A DNA stretch of 64,000 bases from contig CP070695.1 of the NCBI GenBank assembly GCA_020353515.1, forward strand, positions 3,009,428 through 3,073,427, in the 5' to 3' direction. The stretch comes from Candidatus Heimdallarchaeota archaeon. Its GTDB lineage: Archaea > Asgardarchaeota > Heimdallarchaeia > Hodarchaeales > Hodarchaeaceae. Below the pieces are notes generated by a model that saw only the letters and a program-made list of their open reading frames with translations, had not been told where the DNA came from and did no database searches. Positions 17,100 to 26,897 of this stretch are shown piece by piece (the stretch's first letter is position 1; the number at the start of each line of letters is the position of its first letter). Both the position numbers and the translations under genes were made by a program.

Positions 17100-17432
17100 A
17101 TGTTTGAAAAACCTGAAGACCCTGATGAATCTTCTGATATTCCTAAAACAAAAGTAATCAGTGACCCTTCCGTTGTACCTGTTTTATTCCATAAACAGAA
17201 ACAAATAATCCTCAAATTATTACTTGGGAAAGAGTTCAACATCATGGAATTGAAACAGGAAACCAAGCTGAATCCTGGTACCATTAAAAGATATCTAGAT
17301 GATCTAGCTTCAAAAGAATTAGTTACACTTACTCGTAAGGTACAGAATGAATATGGATTCTTTCTTAAATATTACCGTGCAACAGCACAATCCTTTGTTA
17401 TCCATATAGAGTGGCCTTCAGATGTACTTTAG
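17100..17432 (+). CDS. Small winged-helix (ArsR-like) transcriptional regulator
   Basis: 110 residues. After an acidic, proline-rich 20-residue start comes a winged helix: HKQKQIILKLLLGKEFNIME, a turn, ELKQETKLNPGTIKRYLDDL as the recognition region, and the wing strands LVTLTRKVQNEYGFFLKYY. The domain resembles archaeal ArsR-like regulators, which act as dimers; there is no metal-binding cysteine set. It lies directly downstream of the membrane protein gene and near the double dyad, so it may control this locus (inference). Neighbour on the other side is a convergent MFS gene. Confidence 0.75.
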   Translation: MFEKPEDPDESSDIPKTKVISDPSVVPVLFHKQKQIILKLLLGKEFNIMELKQETKLNPGTIKRYLDDLASKELVTLTRKVQNEYGFFLKYYRATAQSFVIHIEWPSDVL

Positions 17433-17456
17433 TACTTTATAAATTAGGCCTGTGTT

Positions 17457-18809
17457 TTATTGTTCAGTGAAAGATGCTACTTCATTAGTTCCGAAATTTA
17501 TTTTGATATTCTCGCTACTGCCTTCTGTTGGTTTGAACCTCATAGACAGAGTAAAGAAAAAGACGGATATTATTCCCATTGATCCTAAGATAAATGCAGT
17601 GGTTGAAATCCCTAAGTTTTTAATTAAAGAACCTCCAATAATCGCAACGGGGGCACTTGTGATTAATAACAAAGTTGGTATTAATGAATAGATTGAATTT
17701 CTATTTTGATCGGGTATCGAGTCCAAGAAGAACCTTGAGTTTAAAATCATCTTAAGACCATGAAAAAAGTAAATAGGAGTGTAAAATAGCATAAAGGAGA
17801 AAATAGCTAAGGGATTGAAGGTGTTTGTGTCAAGGGGAAACCAAGTGGTTAAAATGGCAACCCCCCAGTAAAATAATACTGTATCAATAAAGGTCAAACT
17901 GGGAATCCAAGTAATTTCCATATTAACAGCTACTTTTGAGGCCAAAAAAATTGAAACAGATCCCAATAGTAAGATAACAAGTCTCATAAGCCCAACACCA
18001 CCATCAGATCCTGTATAAGACAAATATACTGGAAATAACATCATTTCAACCCATACTATAACAACTGTACTGCTGAAGCATAAACCTAATAAGAAAAAAA
18101 GCATAGTCTTGTTGAAAAATGCAAAATGAAGCCCACCACCTAACAATTTGAAATAATTCGTAATAGATCTTCGTGGACGTTCAATCCCAGGAAAATCTCT
18201 GACAATAATTAAAAAAACAATAGCGAACAAAGCCAGTCCTGCTGCTTGAATAAGAAAAACGGCTTGTCTGTAAAAAATTGTAGCAAGTATCCCTCCAAGA
18301 GCAGTTGCAATTCCAGGTACTATATTACCAATAGCAGTCCATCTTCCACTCAGGAATTTGTAAATTTTCCTTTCAGGATCACTTTTATCAGCTACTACCT
18401 TATAGTTATTGTCAAACCAAGTGTCAATAGCACCAGATTGTTGAGATGCTGCAATCGCTTTAAGGATATATGCAATCAGGAGGGTAGAGAATGAATCAGC
18501 AAAAAATAACGAAATATAAGCTATAGCCTCTAGAAAAAATCCAGTGAAAAGGATCCAACGTTGGCCAATCCAATCACCAAAGGCTCCACTTGGATAATCT
18601 AGAAGAGCCTGTAGAACAAAACTCACAGCAATAAGCACACCTAATAGCTCGATACCCACCAAATCAATCACAAAAAGGGCAAAAAAGGCAGAAGAGAGAG
18701 TCCAGAATAATCCGAGAATCATGGTAGAATAAAATACTTTCATCACGAACTTTTGTGCCCTATCAGGGAGTTCTTGAATGCCTAGAAATGTATTCAAAAA
18801 TCTAAACAC
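17457..18809 (-). CDS. MFS transporter
   Basis: 450 residues with about twelve membrane spans. The loop 2-3 region carries a shortened MFS signature, DYPSGAFGDWIGQRWILF (compare the consensus G-x-L-x-D-x-x-G-R-R). The N-terminus FLGIQELPDRAQKF, the phrase SDPERKIYKFLSGRW and the DYPSG motif recur in the transporter at 25478-26839, so the two are paralogues. Family members are secondary carriers, possibly drug or metabolite exporters; the substrate is not visible. The gene converges with the small winged-helix gene. Confidence 0.88.
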   Translation of the reverse strand: MFRFLNTFLGIQELPDRAQKFVMKVFYSTMILGLFWTLSSAFFALFVIDLVGIELLGVLIAVSFVLQALLDYPSGAFGDWIGQRWILFTGFFLEAIAYISLFFADSFSTLLIAYILKAIAASQQSGAIDTWFDNNYKVVADKSDPERKIYKFLSGRWTAIGNIVPGIATALGGILATIFYRQAVFLIQAAGLALFAIVFLIIVRDFPGIERPRRSITNYFKLLGGGLHFAFFNKTMLFFLLGLCFSSTVVIVWVEMMLFPVYLSYTGSDGGVGLMRLVILLLGSVSIFLASKVAVNMEITWIPSLTFIDTVLFYWGVAILTTWFPLDTNTFNPLAIFSFMLFYTPIYFFHGLKMILNSRFFLDSIPDQNRNSIYSLIPTLLLITSAPVAIIGGSLIKNLGISTTAFILGSMGIISVFFFTLSMRFKPTEGSSENIKINFGTNEVASFTEQ

Positions 18810-18932
18810 TGTTGTCTTATTCCTAAAGGTATTTTTAGATAAACTAACCCAAATATGCTCTTGATAAATTCAGGAATGTGAAATAACCTAAGAGACTTAA
18901 AAGAATATTTGATCTGGTAATATATTCAATAT

Positions 18933-20063
18933 TTAAGACTCAGGAAAAGTTACTTCAAAGTATTGCTCCTTCGATAATTTAAGGGGCTGTAACTGAATCC
19001 AATCATTATATTTTGGCGGTCCAAAGCAAATATTGAGGGAAAGATTAGTCAAATCAGTGAGAAGGGAGTACATCGTCCCAAAACCTTCTTGATAAAGATG
19101 AGCACTTGGACCATTAGGATACTCTTGACTAAATAGGTCTTTGAGTTGCTGGGTATTAATATTTGGTTGATGCCTCTGTACAAAATTTTTAAGCAAACTT
19201 TTACGGGTCATTGAATTTTGTAGAAATGGTTCACCATTCAAAATGCCATCATTGTATGAATTATATGGAACCATTTCTGGGTTGAGATAGTGATTCGTGG
19301 CGTATAAGTATTGAAATTCAGAGCTCTCATCGATGATGTCGATACTATATTTACCATCAAGCCATTCAACACGGATCGCATTACCCCCTTGATCAGCAAT
19401 TGAAAAAATATAGGGAAAGCTAACAGGAAGCTCTTTAATAAGGTCAATTGCTTGATCAATACTTGCACATTGTTCAAGTATGGCCCGAACAAAAACTGCA
19501 AGACCGAATCCTCGAGTTGTTAAGGGATATGCAAAAGCTCCTCCATTACTGATGAAAATCCCTAAACCTTTCTCATTAAAACCATTACCTCTACCAAATC
19601 CAAACCCCATGAAAGCAAAATGTTTTAATTTCTGGTCAACTTGACTGGTGACGAAAGTAAAGTCCTCTAATGGATCAAGATAAGACCATTCATTTGAATA
19701 AGCTACAATTGTGTTATTTAGTGAGGTCAGCTTCGGTAAAAGCGTTAGAACTGAACAATTTCGTGGAATATCATATGCTGTCTGAAAAAACTGGATTTTT
19801 TTAGGATTAAGGTTCAATCCATCACAAAAACCTTGAATTTCGTCTATTATTCCAGGACAAGCCACTTCTATAGAGCTTTTGAAATCATTAAAGCTATTAA
19901 AACCAAATTTTTTGAATTTAACTATATTATTTGAGATAAGAGATCGTTTATTAGGAAATTTGTCAATATTCTTTGCAACAGTGTATCCAACATCATATGA
20001 GGAGCCTTTGAGGACTGTTAGATAATATTTTTTCTTAATTAAATTCTTTTCATTCTTCTCCAA
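18933..20063 (-). CDS. C45-family Ntn acyltransferase/hydrolase (penicillin acyltransferase-like)
   Basis: 376 residues. The arrangement matches the acyl-CoA:6-aminopenicillanate acyltransferase (AAT, PF03417) family. A helical N-terminal part has CPGIIDEIQGFCDGLN (69-84), then the nucleophile region DIPRNCSVL with Cys103, which in relatives becomes N-terminal after self-cleavage. The SNEWSYLD motif follows, then FGFGRGNGFNEKGLGI, typical of the Ntn core. Relatives hydrolyse or transfer acyl groups on amides. The residue before the cysteine is Asn instead of the usual Gly, so self-processing would need testing. No partner gene is evident. Confidence 0.83.
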   Translation of the reverse strand: MEKNEKNLIKKKYYLTVLKGSSYDVGYTVAKNIDKFPNKRSLISNNIVKFKKFGFNSFNDFKSSIEVACPGIIDEIQGFCDGLNLNPKKIQFFQTAYDIPRNCSVLTLLPKLTSLNNTIVAYSNEWSYLDPLEDFTFVTSQVDQKLKHFAFMGFGFGRGNGFNEKGLGIFISNGGAFAYPLTTRGFGLAVFVRAILEQCASIDQAIDLIKELPVSFPYIFSIADQGGNAIRVEWLDGKYSIDIIDESSEFQYLYATNHYLNPEMVPYNSYNDGILNGEPFLQNSMTRKSLLKNFVQRHQPNINTQQLKDLFSQEYPNGPSAHLYQEGFGTMYSLLTDLTNLSLNICFGPPKYNDWIQLQPLKLSKEQYFEVTFPES

Positions 20064-20543
20064 ATCAATTCACATCCAAATTTGAAAAATTAGATCAGAT
20101 CCCAAAACATCTATTTAAAAGATTTAAAATTGAATTCCGTATGGTTCCATTTTGTAAGCTGGAGGGCCAGCTAGAGGGCATGTATGCTTCACACCTCAAA
20201 CTTTATTCTCTTCCAAGGTTAAATTGAGGTTTATAGCTATCAATTTCATTGTAAGATTGAGTTAGTTAATAAGGATTTCGTTTAGGGTATCTATTCCTAA
20301 ATCAAAGGAGAATTGATTATTCTCTCCCTAATAGAAGAAATTTCGATCAATTTCTTTGTTCAAAATTTAATGAAGAGAAAGATAATACTATCGAGTTTAA
20401 TTGCTTGATAACTAAAAACCCAAGTTTTAACAGATTTTGCACTAATTTTTCATTTAATTAATTATATTTTGGAGATATTTACCGTTTAAGACACTAAATA
20501 ACTAGATTAAAAAAGAAATCACCCTCCTTTTTTGCGTGTTTTT
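20064..20543. other. 480-base intergenic region with small hairpins
   Basis: The region lies between two minus-strand genes. It holds a short GC-rich hairpin, AGCTGG 20157-20162 with CCAGCT 20167-20172 around AGGG, and a weaker pair TTTAGG 20281-20286 with CCTAAA 20296-20301. No open frame, tRNA or known RNA family is seen. The part near 20064 should contain the promoter of the acyltransferase gene. Confidence 0.4.
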
Positions 20544-20816
20544 TCAGCTTTCTGGTATTTCTTCACGAGAAATTTCAATAACGACTGGTCGTTTGGGATC
20601 TGGACAACATCGTGAGTGAGTGTTATCCTTAAACCAAGGAAAACTCCCACCTGATTGCATCACTCTAATTGTAGGATAGATGGAGTTATAAGCCGATTGA
20701 CACAATTTACCGACATCTTCGGGAAAAGAAAACACTTCTCCTACTTTATGACCCCGAGGACAAGTTTTATCGCCAAGAATATCAGTAATTTCTAATTTAA
20801 TTTTATAATTCGTCAT
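20544..20816 (-). CDS. TIGR04076 family small protein (second copy)
   Basis: 90 residues, homologous along its whole length to the protein at 14521-14793. It shares CPRGHKVGEVFSFPE (19-33), the central SIYPTIRVMQSGGSFPWF and a CCPDPKRPVVIEISREE end. Cysteine positions are partly shifted: this copy has Cys19 in CPRGHKVG, and Cys-Cys before PDP. The equal length of the two copies supports the chosen starts. Function of the family is not established; the conserved GHKVG and CPD motifs may bind a metal or cofactor (inference). It has its own promoter region on the 5' side. Confidence 0.8.
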   Translation of the reverse strand: MTNYKIKLEITDILGDKTCPRGHKVGEVFSFPEDVGKLCQSAYNSIYPTIRVMQSGGSFPWFKDNTHSRCCPDPKRPVVIEISREEIPES

Positions 20817-20983
20817 TTTCTTCGTAACCTTCTCTTATTTTTAGGAATGAATTCGCAAAGGAACAATTGTTTTTAGTTTTTGTGTAACTTGTTCACCATC
20901 AAAGCATTGAGTGATCCAAACAGTCAGTAAATTTTGGCTAGAAGAAAAGACAAATCGTCTTCAAAAATCGTCAAAAGAAGATA

Positions 20984-21811
20984 TTAGTTAAAATTCGATC
21001 CACGACCGTTAAGAGAACTCTGAGCTGAAATATGCTTGATTGCCCAGATAATGATCACAACAGCAATCAAAATGGCTCCTGTAGAAAAGATTAAATTAAC
21101 AGATTCCTCGAACGTAAGAGCAGCTCCCATAGTTAGGATGCCAAAGGCAATCGCAACGAAAAATAAAGGGTCACGTGAGGAATGACGTGAAAAATAATAA
21201 GTTAGAGACAAAGCAACTGAAATGAATCCAATAGGTAAGATAAGTTCTACTGCATCATGGAAAGTTAGAGCAAATCCAAAAGCTACAATTGCGAAAGCAA
21301 TCGCAACGAAAAATGACGGATCACGATGGGATTGTTGCGCAAAATAATATGTGAGAGTCAATCCAACAACCATAAAACCAAATGGTAGAATGATAGAAAC
21401 AGCATCGTCAATCATTAATGAAAAACCGATTGTTAGAACACCAAAAATAATGGCAACAAAAAAAGAAACATCACGTTCAGATTGCCGAGAAGCAAGAAAT
21501 GCACATGAGATACCGATGACTATGAATGTTATTGGTAGAATTATATCAAAGGAGTCGGGGATAATTAGGGAAATTGAAAAGGCTATTATCAAAACACCAA
21601 CAGCCAATACAATGTAATAAGATACTTGGGTCTGTTGTTGAGGAGTTAACTTACGGAAGGGAAGATCACGTGATATCTGTTCACGAGCTTGTTTTTTCAA
21701 CATTTCAATCTTAGTAACATCAGTAGGGGAGTCGGTCAGTTTACTACCACATACTGGACAGAAGATAGAACCATCCTCATTAGCAGAGCCACAATTCTCA
21801 CAGAAACTCAT
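20984..21811 (-). CDS. Zinc-ribbon membrane protein with four internal repeats
   Basis: 275 residues. An N-terminal zinc ribbon, CENCGSANEDGSIFCPVCGS (Cys4, 7, 18, 21), is followed by a basic cytoplasmic linker and then four tandem units of about 47 residues. Each unit has two membrane spans and the pattern FFVAIxFGxLTxGFxLxxxD-V-ILPxGF. Neighbouring units are joined by QSHRDP- or HSSRDP-type turns. The repeats are also clearly similar as DNA, so they arose by fairly recent internal duplication. Such ribbon-membrane proteins are common in archaea with no assigned function. The ribbon may mediate protein contacts. Confidence 0.8.
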   Translation of the reverse strand: MSFCENCGSANEDGSIFCPVCGSKLTDSPTDVTKIEMLKKQAREQISRDLPFRKLTPQQQTQVSYYIVLAVGVLIIAFSISLIIPDSFDIILPITFIVIGISCAFLASRQSERDVSFFVAIIFGVLTIGFSLMIDDAVSIILPFGFMVVGLTLTYYFAQQSHRDPSFFVAIAFAIVAFGFALTFHDAVELILPIGFISVALSLTYYFSRHSSRDPLFFVAIAFGILTMGAALTFEESVNLIFSTGAILIAVVIIIWAIKHISAQSSLNGRGSNFN

Positions 21812-22197
21812 TGTTAAGACACCATACCAATTATCTTATAATAAGCACTTCACCAATAGGCAATCATCATCAATAATATAAAAAAACTAATTTTGAGGCA
21901 ACAATATACACCTCTTAATAGGCTAATATGTTAATTGGCAAGTTAACCTGTAAGAATATATCAGATAATTATACATTGATAACGAAATTCAGTCGAAAGA
22001 ATTAGCCATGACCTACTGATAATATTAACTAGCTTTTATACGTCAAATATCAATATGCTCTATAAAATTCTACAATTTAATTTTTATCATTTTGGTAACA
22101 AGTTCTCCCTTGATTATTCTCCACCGATGATGCTTCATTTGAGTTAAAGTATTAATATGTTGTATCACATCTTTCTTTAATCATCATCTGCTTCTTA
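21812..22197. other. Intergenic region between divergent genes
   Basis: 386 AT-rich bases between the divergent zinc-ribbon gene and the MFS gene. They should contain both promoters. I see no open frame, RNA gene or convincing operator. Confidence 0.4.
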
Positions 22198-23544
22198 TTG
22201 GTGAATATTTTGGAAGGAGAATCAGAAGAGTTTAGAATAAAAAGTATAAGCCCACGAAACTGGTTCATTATCTTCATCTTGGGCATTTCAGGACAAATTG
22301 CTTGGGCAGTAGAGAATTCCTGGTTCAACACATTTGTGTTTGATGAGTTAACTCCCAATCCTCAACCTGTTGCATGGATGGTTGCGGTAAGTGCCATTAC
22401 TGCTACTGTGACAACTTATATCATAGGTTCTCTTTCAGATAGAACCAAATCTAGGTGGGGACGTCGTAAACCCTTTTTAGTAGCGGGTTATTTCTTTTGG
22501 GGGATAACTACAGCTCTATTTCCTACCGTCTCGTGGATTGATGATGTTGGTATTGCAGTTGTTATGGTGATAATTGCTGATGCAATTATGACTTTTTTTG
22601 GTTCTACTGCTAATGATGCAGCTTATAATGCCTGGGTAACAGATATAACTGATCCAACCAACAGGGGACGTTTACAAGGTATAATTTCAACGACTACATT
22701 GTTAGCTAATCTTATTGCTCTTGGAGCTGCTGGGTTTGTTATTGATGCTTTTGGGTATTTTGTCTTTTTCTATGTGCTTGGAGGCATAGTTACCTTAACA
22801 GGAATTATTACTGCTATTGTGTTGAAAGAATCTGTTTCTACAACCGAAAATCGGGCTACAAGAAAACCTATTCTTCAAGATTTAATTGATACCTTGAAAC
22901 CTTCGACAGTAAAAGAAAACAAATTATTGTACTTATTATTCGGTTATATGGCTTTAACGGGAATAGCATCAAATATTTCCTTCCCGTATCAATTTATCTA
23001 TTTCGAACATCACTTGGGCTTCACAAAATCCGAAATTAGTATAATAGGAGCCGCGATTATTATGATTGCTGTTATAGTTTCAATTTTCTATGGTTTTATA
23101 AGTCATAAATTCAATAGAAAAGTTGTACTGTTTATACTACCCATTCTAGGACTAATTCCAGGCATTGGATTTATGTTAGTCCAAACAGCAGATATTTTTC
23201 TTATTATTCTGGTCGCAGGATCAAGTATAAGTCTGGGGATGATTTCAGGAATAACTCTTGGCGCGTGGATACAAGACAACTATCCATCAGGGAATATAGG
23301 TAGATTTCAAGGTGTACGTATGATTTTCTTTGTCCTTATCCCTATGGTGATAGGCCCCCCAATCGGTGCGTTTGTTATCGAAACGTTCGGAGTACCAACC
23401 ATTTTGAATGGCGAACCTGGGTTTATCCCTCCACCAGAAATCTTTCTTGCTAGTACTCTTTTTTCTCTGATTGCAATTGTTATTCTTTTCTTTATAACCA
23501 TGGAGCAAGGTTTAGAACATCTAAAAAGAGGGAAGGAGGCCTAA
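22198..23544 (+). CDS. MFS sugar/glycoside symporter (GPH/SLC45-like)
   Basis: 448 residues with about twelve spans. The loop 2-3 motif IGSLSDRTKSRWGRRKPFL is characteristic of the glycoside-pentoside-hexuronide/SLC45 type of cation-coupled sugar carriers. The equivalent loop in the second half is weaker. The gene ends two bases before the start of a GH2 glycosidase, so the two form an uptake-and-hydrolysis operon. The start is TTG 22198 or GTG 22201; neither has a clear ribosome-binding site, so a leaderless transcript is possible. The transported sugar is probably a beta-glycoside that the partner enzyme cleaves (inference from the operon). Confidence 0.88.
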   Translation: MVNILEGESEEFRIKSISPRNWFIIFILGISGQIAWAVENSWFNTFVFDELTPNPQPVAWMVAVSAITATVTTYIIGSLSDRTKSRWGRRKPFLVAGYFFWGITTALFPTVSWIDDVGIAVVMVIIADAIMTFFGSTANDAAYNAWVTDITDPTNRGRLQGIISTTTLLANLIALGAAGFVIDAFGYFVFFYVLGGIVTLTGIITAIVLKESVSTTENRATRKPILQDLIDTLKPSTVKENKLLYLLFGYMALTGIASNISFPYQFIYFEHHLGFTKSEISIIGAAIIMIAVIVSIFYGFISHKFNRKVVLFILPILGLIPGIGFMLVQTADIFLIILVAGSSISLGMISGITLGAWIQDNYPSGNIGRFQGVRMIFFVLIPMVIGPPIGAFVIETFGVPTILNGEPGFIPPPEIFLASTLFSLIAIVILFFITMEQGLEHLKRGKEA

Positions 23545-23546
23545 AA

Positions 23547-25307
23547 ATGAGTTCCCAGGACTGGCATCCTGTTCCAGGGCAATTAATAACTCGTTGGGTA
23601 AAAGATCTTGATCCTTTAAACCCGTTACCAGATTATCCTCGACCACAACTATGTCGAGAAGAGTGGTTGAATCTTAATGGATTTTGGGATTATGCTGTTC
23701 GTCCAAAAAAACATACTGAAATTAATTCGTACGATGGAAAAATACTAGTACCCTTTCCTCTTGAATCCGCTCTATCTGGGGTAAAGAAGAAATTATCTCA
23801 TAAACAACGCTTATTCTACAGAAGATTTTTCTCTATACCCAAAACCTGGAAATCAAATAGAATTCTTTTACATTTTGGAGCGGTTGATTGGGAAACAAGA
23901 GTTAAACTCAATGGAAAGGAGGTGGGGTCACATAAAGGGGGTTTTATTCCTTTCTCCTTTGATATTTCAGAATTTATTAACTATGAAGAGGAAAATGAAT
24001 TAGAAGTTATTGTATGGGATCCAACAAACAAAGGCCGACAAGAACGAGGAAAACAATCATTAAGACCATCTCATGCTTTTTATACCGCTGTTTCAGGTAT
24101 TTGGCAAACAGTATGGTTGGAACCTGTCCCAATAGCATATATCAAATCAATTAAAGTCACATCAGACATTGATAATCAATTGGTCAAGCTAAAAGTCCAT
24201 GTTGAAAATATGCAACCTGGACAAAAAGTGACTATTGAGGTATTAGATGATAAGAAAAGAATTTTATCAACGGAAGGAAAAACTGAATTCATCTTAAACA
24301 TCCCCAGACCAAAACTGTGGAATCCAAAGTCACCATTTCTCTATGATCTTAAGCTCATGCTCTCAGATAAAACTGGATCTCTAGACATTGTAGATAGCTA
24401 TTTTGGTATGAGAAAGATCGAATTAAAATCCGATGAAGAGGGAATTCCTCGTATTTTGTTGAATAATCAACAAATTTTTCAATTTGGTCCACTAGATCAG
24501 GGATATTGGCCAGATGGATTGTACACTGCACCAACAGATGAAGCATTACGGTACGATATAGAGGTAACAAAGGATCTTGGTTTTAACATGACTCGGAAGC
24601 ATGTTAAAGTGGAACCCGCTCGCTGGTATCATTGGTGTGATAAAATGGGATTATTGGTATGGCAAGATATGCCTAATGGTGGGATCTTCAGTTTATTGAC
24701 CTTTAAGCTTATGTCCAGAGGACGAAGAAGTAGAGAAGTAAGACATCAGTTTCGAAGGGAATTGACTGAAATGATTGATTACTTGTATAATTTCCCCTCT
24801 ATTGTAGTTTGGGTACCTTTCAACGAAGGTTGGGGTCAGTTTGAGACCGAAGAAATTGTTGATCAAATAAGAAAACAAGACCAAACTCGATTGATTGATG
24901 CTGCCAGTGGTTGGTTTGATAAAAATGTAGGGGACATCAAAGACATACATAAATACCCAGGACCAGCATTAGAAACTGATTCTGCGCGTGTAGCTGTACT
25001 AGGTGAATTTGGAGGGCTTGGAATGAAAATAAATGGGCATTTTTGGACAGGAAAGAGGATATATTGGTCATATAGCAGATCAAAGACTATTGAAGAATTA
25101 GAAACAAAATATAAGGAATTAATTATAAAATTAAAGCCATTAATTACCCAAGGATTGACTGCTGCTATCTATACCCAGCTAACTGATATTGAAGGAGAAA
25201 TTAATGGGTATTACACTTATGATCGTGAGGTTCTTAAGATGGAAAAACAATTCCTCGGTAAATTACACAATGAGTTGTTCTCAGATTACATTTCCACAAG
25301 TGAATGA
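23547..25307 (+). CDS. Glycoside hydrolase family 2 (beta-galactosidase/beta-glucuronidase-like)
   Basis: 586 residues with the GH2 order: a sugar-binding jelly-roll (about 40-195), an immunoglobulin-like domain (about 196-290) and a TIM barrel. The acid/base is Glu427 in VWVPFNEGWGQF and the nucleophile Glu487 in VAVLGEFGG. No signal peptide is present, so the enzyme is cytosolic and acts after import by the MFS protein encoded just upstream. GGAGG precedes the ATG at a normal distance. The chain is shorter than LacZ and close to beta-glucuronidase size. Its exact sugar is not decided. Confidence 0.92.
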   Translation: MSSQDWHPVPGQLITRWVKDLDPLNPLPDYPRPQLCREEWLNLNGFWDYAVRPKKHTEINSYDGKILVPFPLESALSGVKKKLSHKQRLFYRRFFSIPKTWKSNRILLHFGAVDWETRVKLNGKEVGSHKGGFIPFSFDISEFINYEEENELEVIVWDPTNKGRQERGKQSLRPSHAFYTAVSGIWQTVWLEPVPIAYIKSIKVTSDIDNQLVKLKVHVENMQPGQKVTIEVLDDKKRILSTEGKTEFILNIPRPKLWNPKSPFLYDLKLMLSDKTGSLDIVDSYFGMRKIELKSDEEGIPRILLNNQQIFQFGPLDQGYWPDGLYTAPTDEALRYDIEVTKDLGFNMTRKHVKVEPARWYHWCDKMGLLVWQDMPNGGIFSLLTFKLMSRGRRSREVRHQFRRELTEMIDYLYNFPSIVVWVPFNEGWGQFETEEIVDQIRKQDQTRLIDAASGWFDKNVGDIKDIHKYPGPALETDSARVAVLGEFGGLGMKINGHFWTGKRIYWSYSRSKTIEELETKYKELIIKLKPLITQGLTAAIYTQLTDIEGEINGYYTYDREVLKMEKQFLGKLHNELFSDYISTSE

Positions 25308-25477
25308 ACAAATAACTGACCTATTAATCTAAATATGTTATCTTCTCCGAGACAGAGATTCCACGACGTCGAGCGAGTAAAACATTTAACAAATTAAATT
25401 AAATGCTAGTTAATCTAATTAAATGAGAAGTGACCCAAAGGGAAAAAGTGTCAAGTGGAAAAAAAAGTGGAGAGAAA

Positions 25478-26839
25478 TTATGGTCCTGTTGTTGCTGGTA
25501 TCGTTACTTGAATCCCCATTGATTCAAGCTTTTCTTTAGCTGCATTCATATAGAAAAACATCCCGATCGTAATCATAATCGCTGAAGTGACACCCACAAT
25601 AAAAGCTGCGGTAATCCCTGCTGGTAAACCATAACTCTCTATAAGAACCCCTGCTATCGGTAAAAGAAAAATTCCGAGAATTGAAATAATCGTGGGTATT
25701 AAAGAATATACAGCATTTCGATGTTCCGAAGGTACTAAGTCTACCATGACTCGTTGACGAAGAGTTGCTCCTAAATCGAATAAGGTAGGAATTGTGGCAT
25801 TTAGAATTATGAGAGAGATAACACACCCAATCAAATTTAGTTCATTTGTAATTGGCATTATAGAAGTCAATATAATAAATAAAGGATAGAAAAGTAAGAC
25901 AAATAAGAAGGTAACATGGGGGACCTTATCAGTTGTAAAACGCTGACTTAATTTCGCTGTATATAATGATATTGGGACTCCTACAAAAAATACAATTGTA
26001 CGAAGAGTCGAGGCAAGTCCATCCGAACCAGAGTAGCCAAAATATATTGGAAATAGAATAAGATTCCCCCAGATAGCAAATGATGCAAAGAGAAGAGCTG
26101 ATCCGAGAATGAAGAAAAATGCTGCTTTACTGCTTAAAAGGAATTTTACTCCTCCTGCGAGATGTTTAAAATAATTATTAGAAGAATGATCCATATTTAT
26201 TTTATTTTCGGAACTTTCATCAACTTTCTCATCAGTAACAACAATATAAACAAGAATGATGATGATGATGAGAGAAACAGCTTGCAAACCAAACACAAAT
26301 TGACGTGACATAAGTGTAGCTAAGATTCCACCAACCATGAATGAAAATGCTGATGCTACCCTAGTTGTTGTTATTACACGAGCACGACTAAACCCATAAA
26401 TTTTCCTCTCAGGATCAGAGTCACCTACGACTTTCTGATAATTATTATCCAACCAAGTGGCAATTGCTCCTGAATTTTGTGCATTACCAAACCCATTAAA
26501 GAACGCGATGATCATAAAGGCAGAAAATGTTTCAGCTGAAGTCGTCAAGAAAAAGGCTGTTCCATAACTTACGTAAGCTATTATGAGAACCCATCGTTGC
26601 CCAATCCAATCACCTAGAGAGCCAGATGGATAATCAAAAATTAATTGAACGAAGAAAGAGAAAGAAAGAGTAACACTAGTCAGTGCAAAACCGATCCTAT
26701 CTAGCGAATACAACACAAAAAATGTATTTGATAGAAGTAAAAGAAACGAACTAAATGATTGAAAGAGGAGAAATGACCTAATATAGTATTGGGCCCGTGT
26801 AGGTAATTGTTTAATCCCCAAATAGTTACTTATAACCAA
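25478..26839 (-). CDS. MFS transporter (paralogue of 17457-18809)
   Basis: 453 residues with about twelve spans, the DYPSGSLGDWIGQRWVLI loop motif, an N-terminal YLGIKQLPTRAQYY and SDPERKIYGFSRAR, all shared with the other MFS copy. It is divergent from a winged-helix gene, and the space between them holds four copies of a CCATTCA heptamer. The transporter is therefore probably regulated by that protein (inference). Substrate unknown. The gene converges with the GH2 gene; the 170 bases between them contain a CGACGTCG palindrome at 25364-25371 but no obvious terminator. Confidence 0.88.
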   Translation of the reverse strand: MVISNYLGIKQLPTRAQYYIRSFLLFQSFSSFLLLLSNTFFVLYSLDRIGFALTSVTLSFSFFVQLIFDYPSGSLGDWIGQRWVLIIAYVSYGTAFFLTTSAETFSAFMIIAFFNGFGNAQNSGAIATWLDNNYQKVVGDSDPERKIYGFSRARVITTTRVASAFSFMVGGILATLMSRQFVFGLQAVSLIIIIILVYIVVTDEKVDESSENKINMDHSSNNYFKHLAGGVKFLLSSKAAFFFILGSALLFASFAIWGNLILFPIYFGYSGSDGLASTLRTIVFFVGVPISLYTAKLSQRFTTDKVPHVTFLFVLLFYPLFIILTSIMPITNELNLIGCVISLIILNATIPTLFDLGATLRQRVMVDLVPSEHRNAVYSLIPTIISILGIFLLPIAGVLIESYGLPAGITAAFIVGVTSAIMITIGMFFYMNAAKEKLESMGIQVTIPATTGP

Positions 26840-26897
26840 AATTAAACACCCTATCTATTTTATTGAAGTAAAGTCCTTTTTTCTTATTTTTGAACCA

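Noticed and set aside
20157..20172. AGCTGG-AGGG-CCAGCT hairpin as a possible RNA gene
   Set aside because: A single 6-bp stem with no flanking structure is expected by chance; noted only in the gap entry.
20338..20360. T-loop-like TTCGATC flanked by complementary AAATT bases
   Set aside because: The loop is eight bases and no acceptor, D or anticodon arm can be built around it, so it is not a tRNA.
25364..25371. CGACGTCG palindrome between convergent genes
   Set aside because: Only 8 bases, with no T-run after it and no matching copies nearby.
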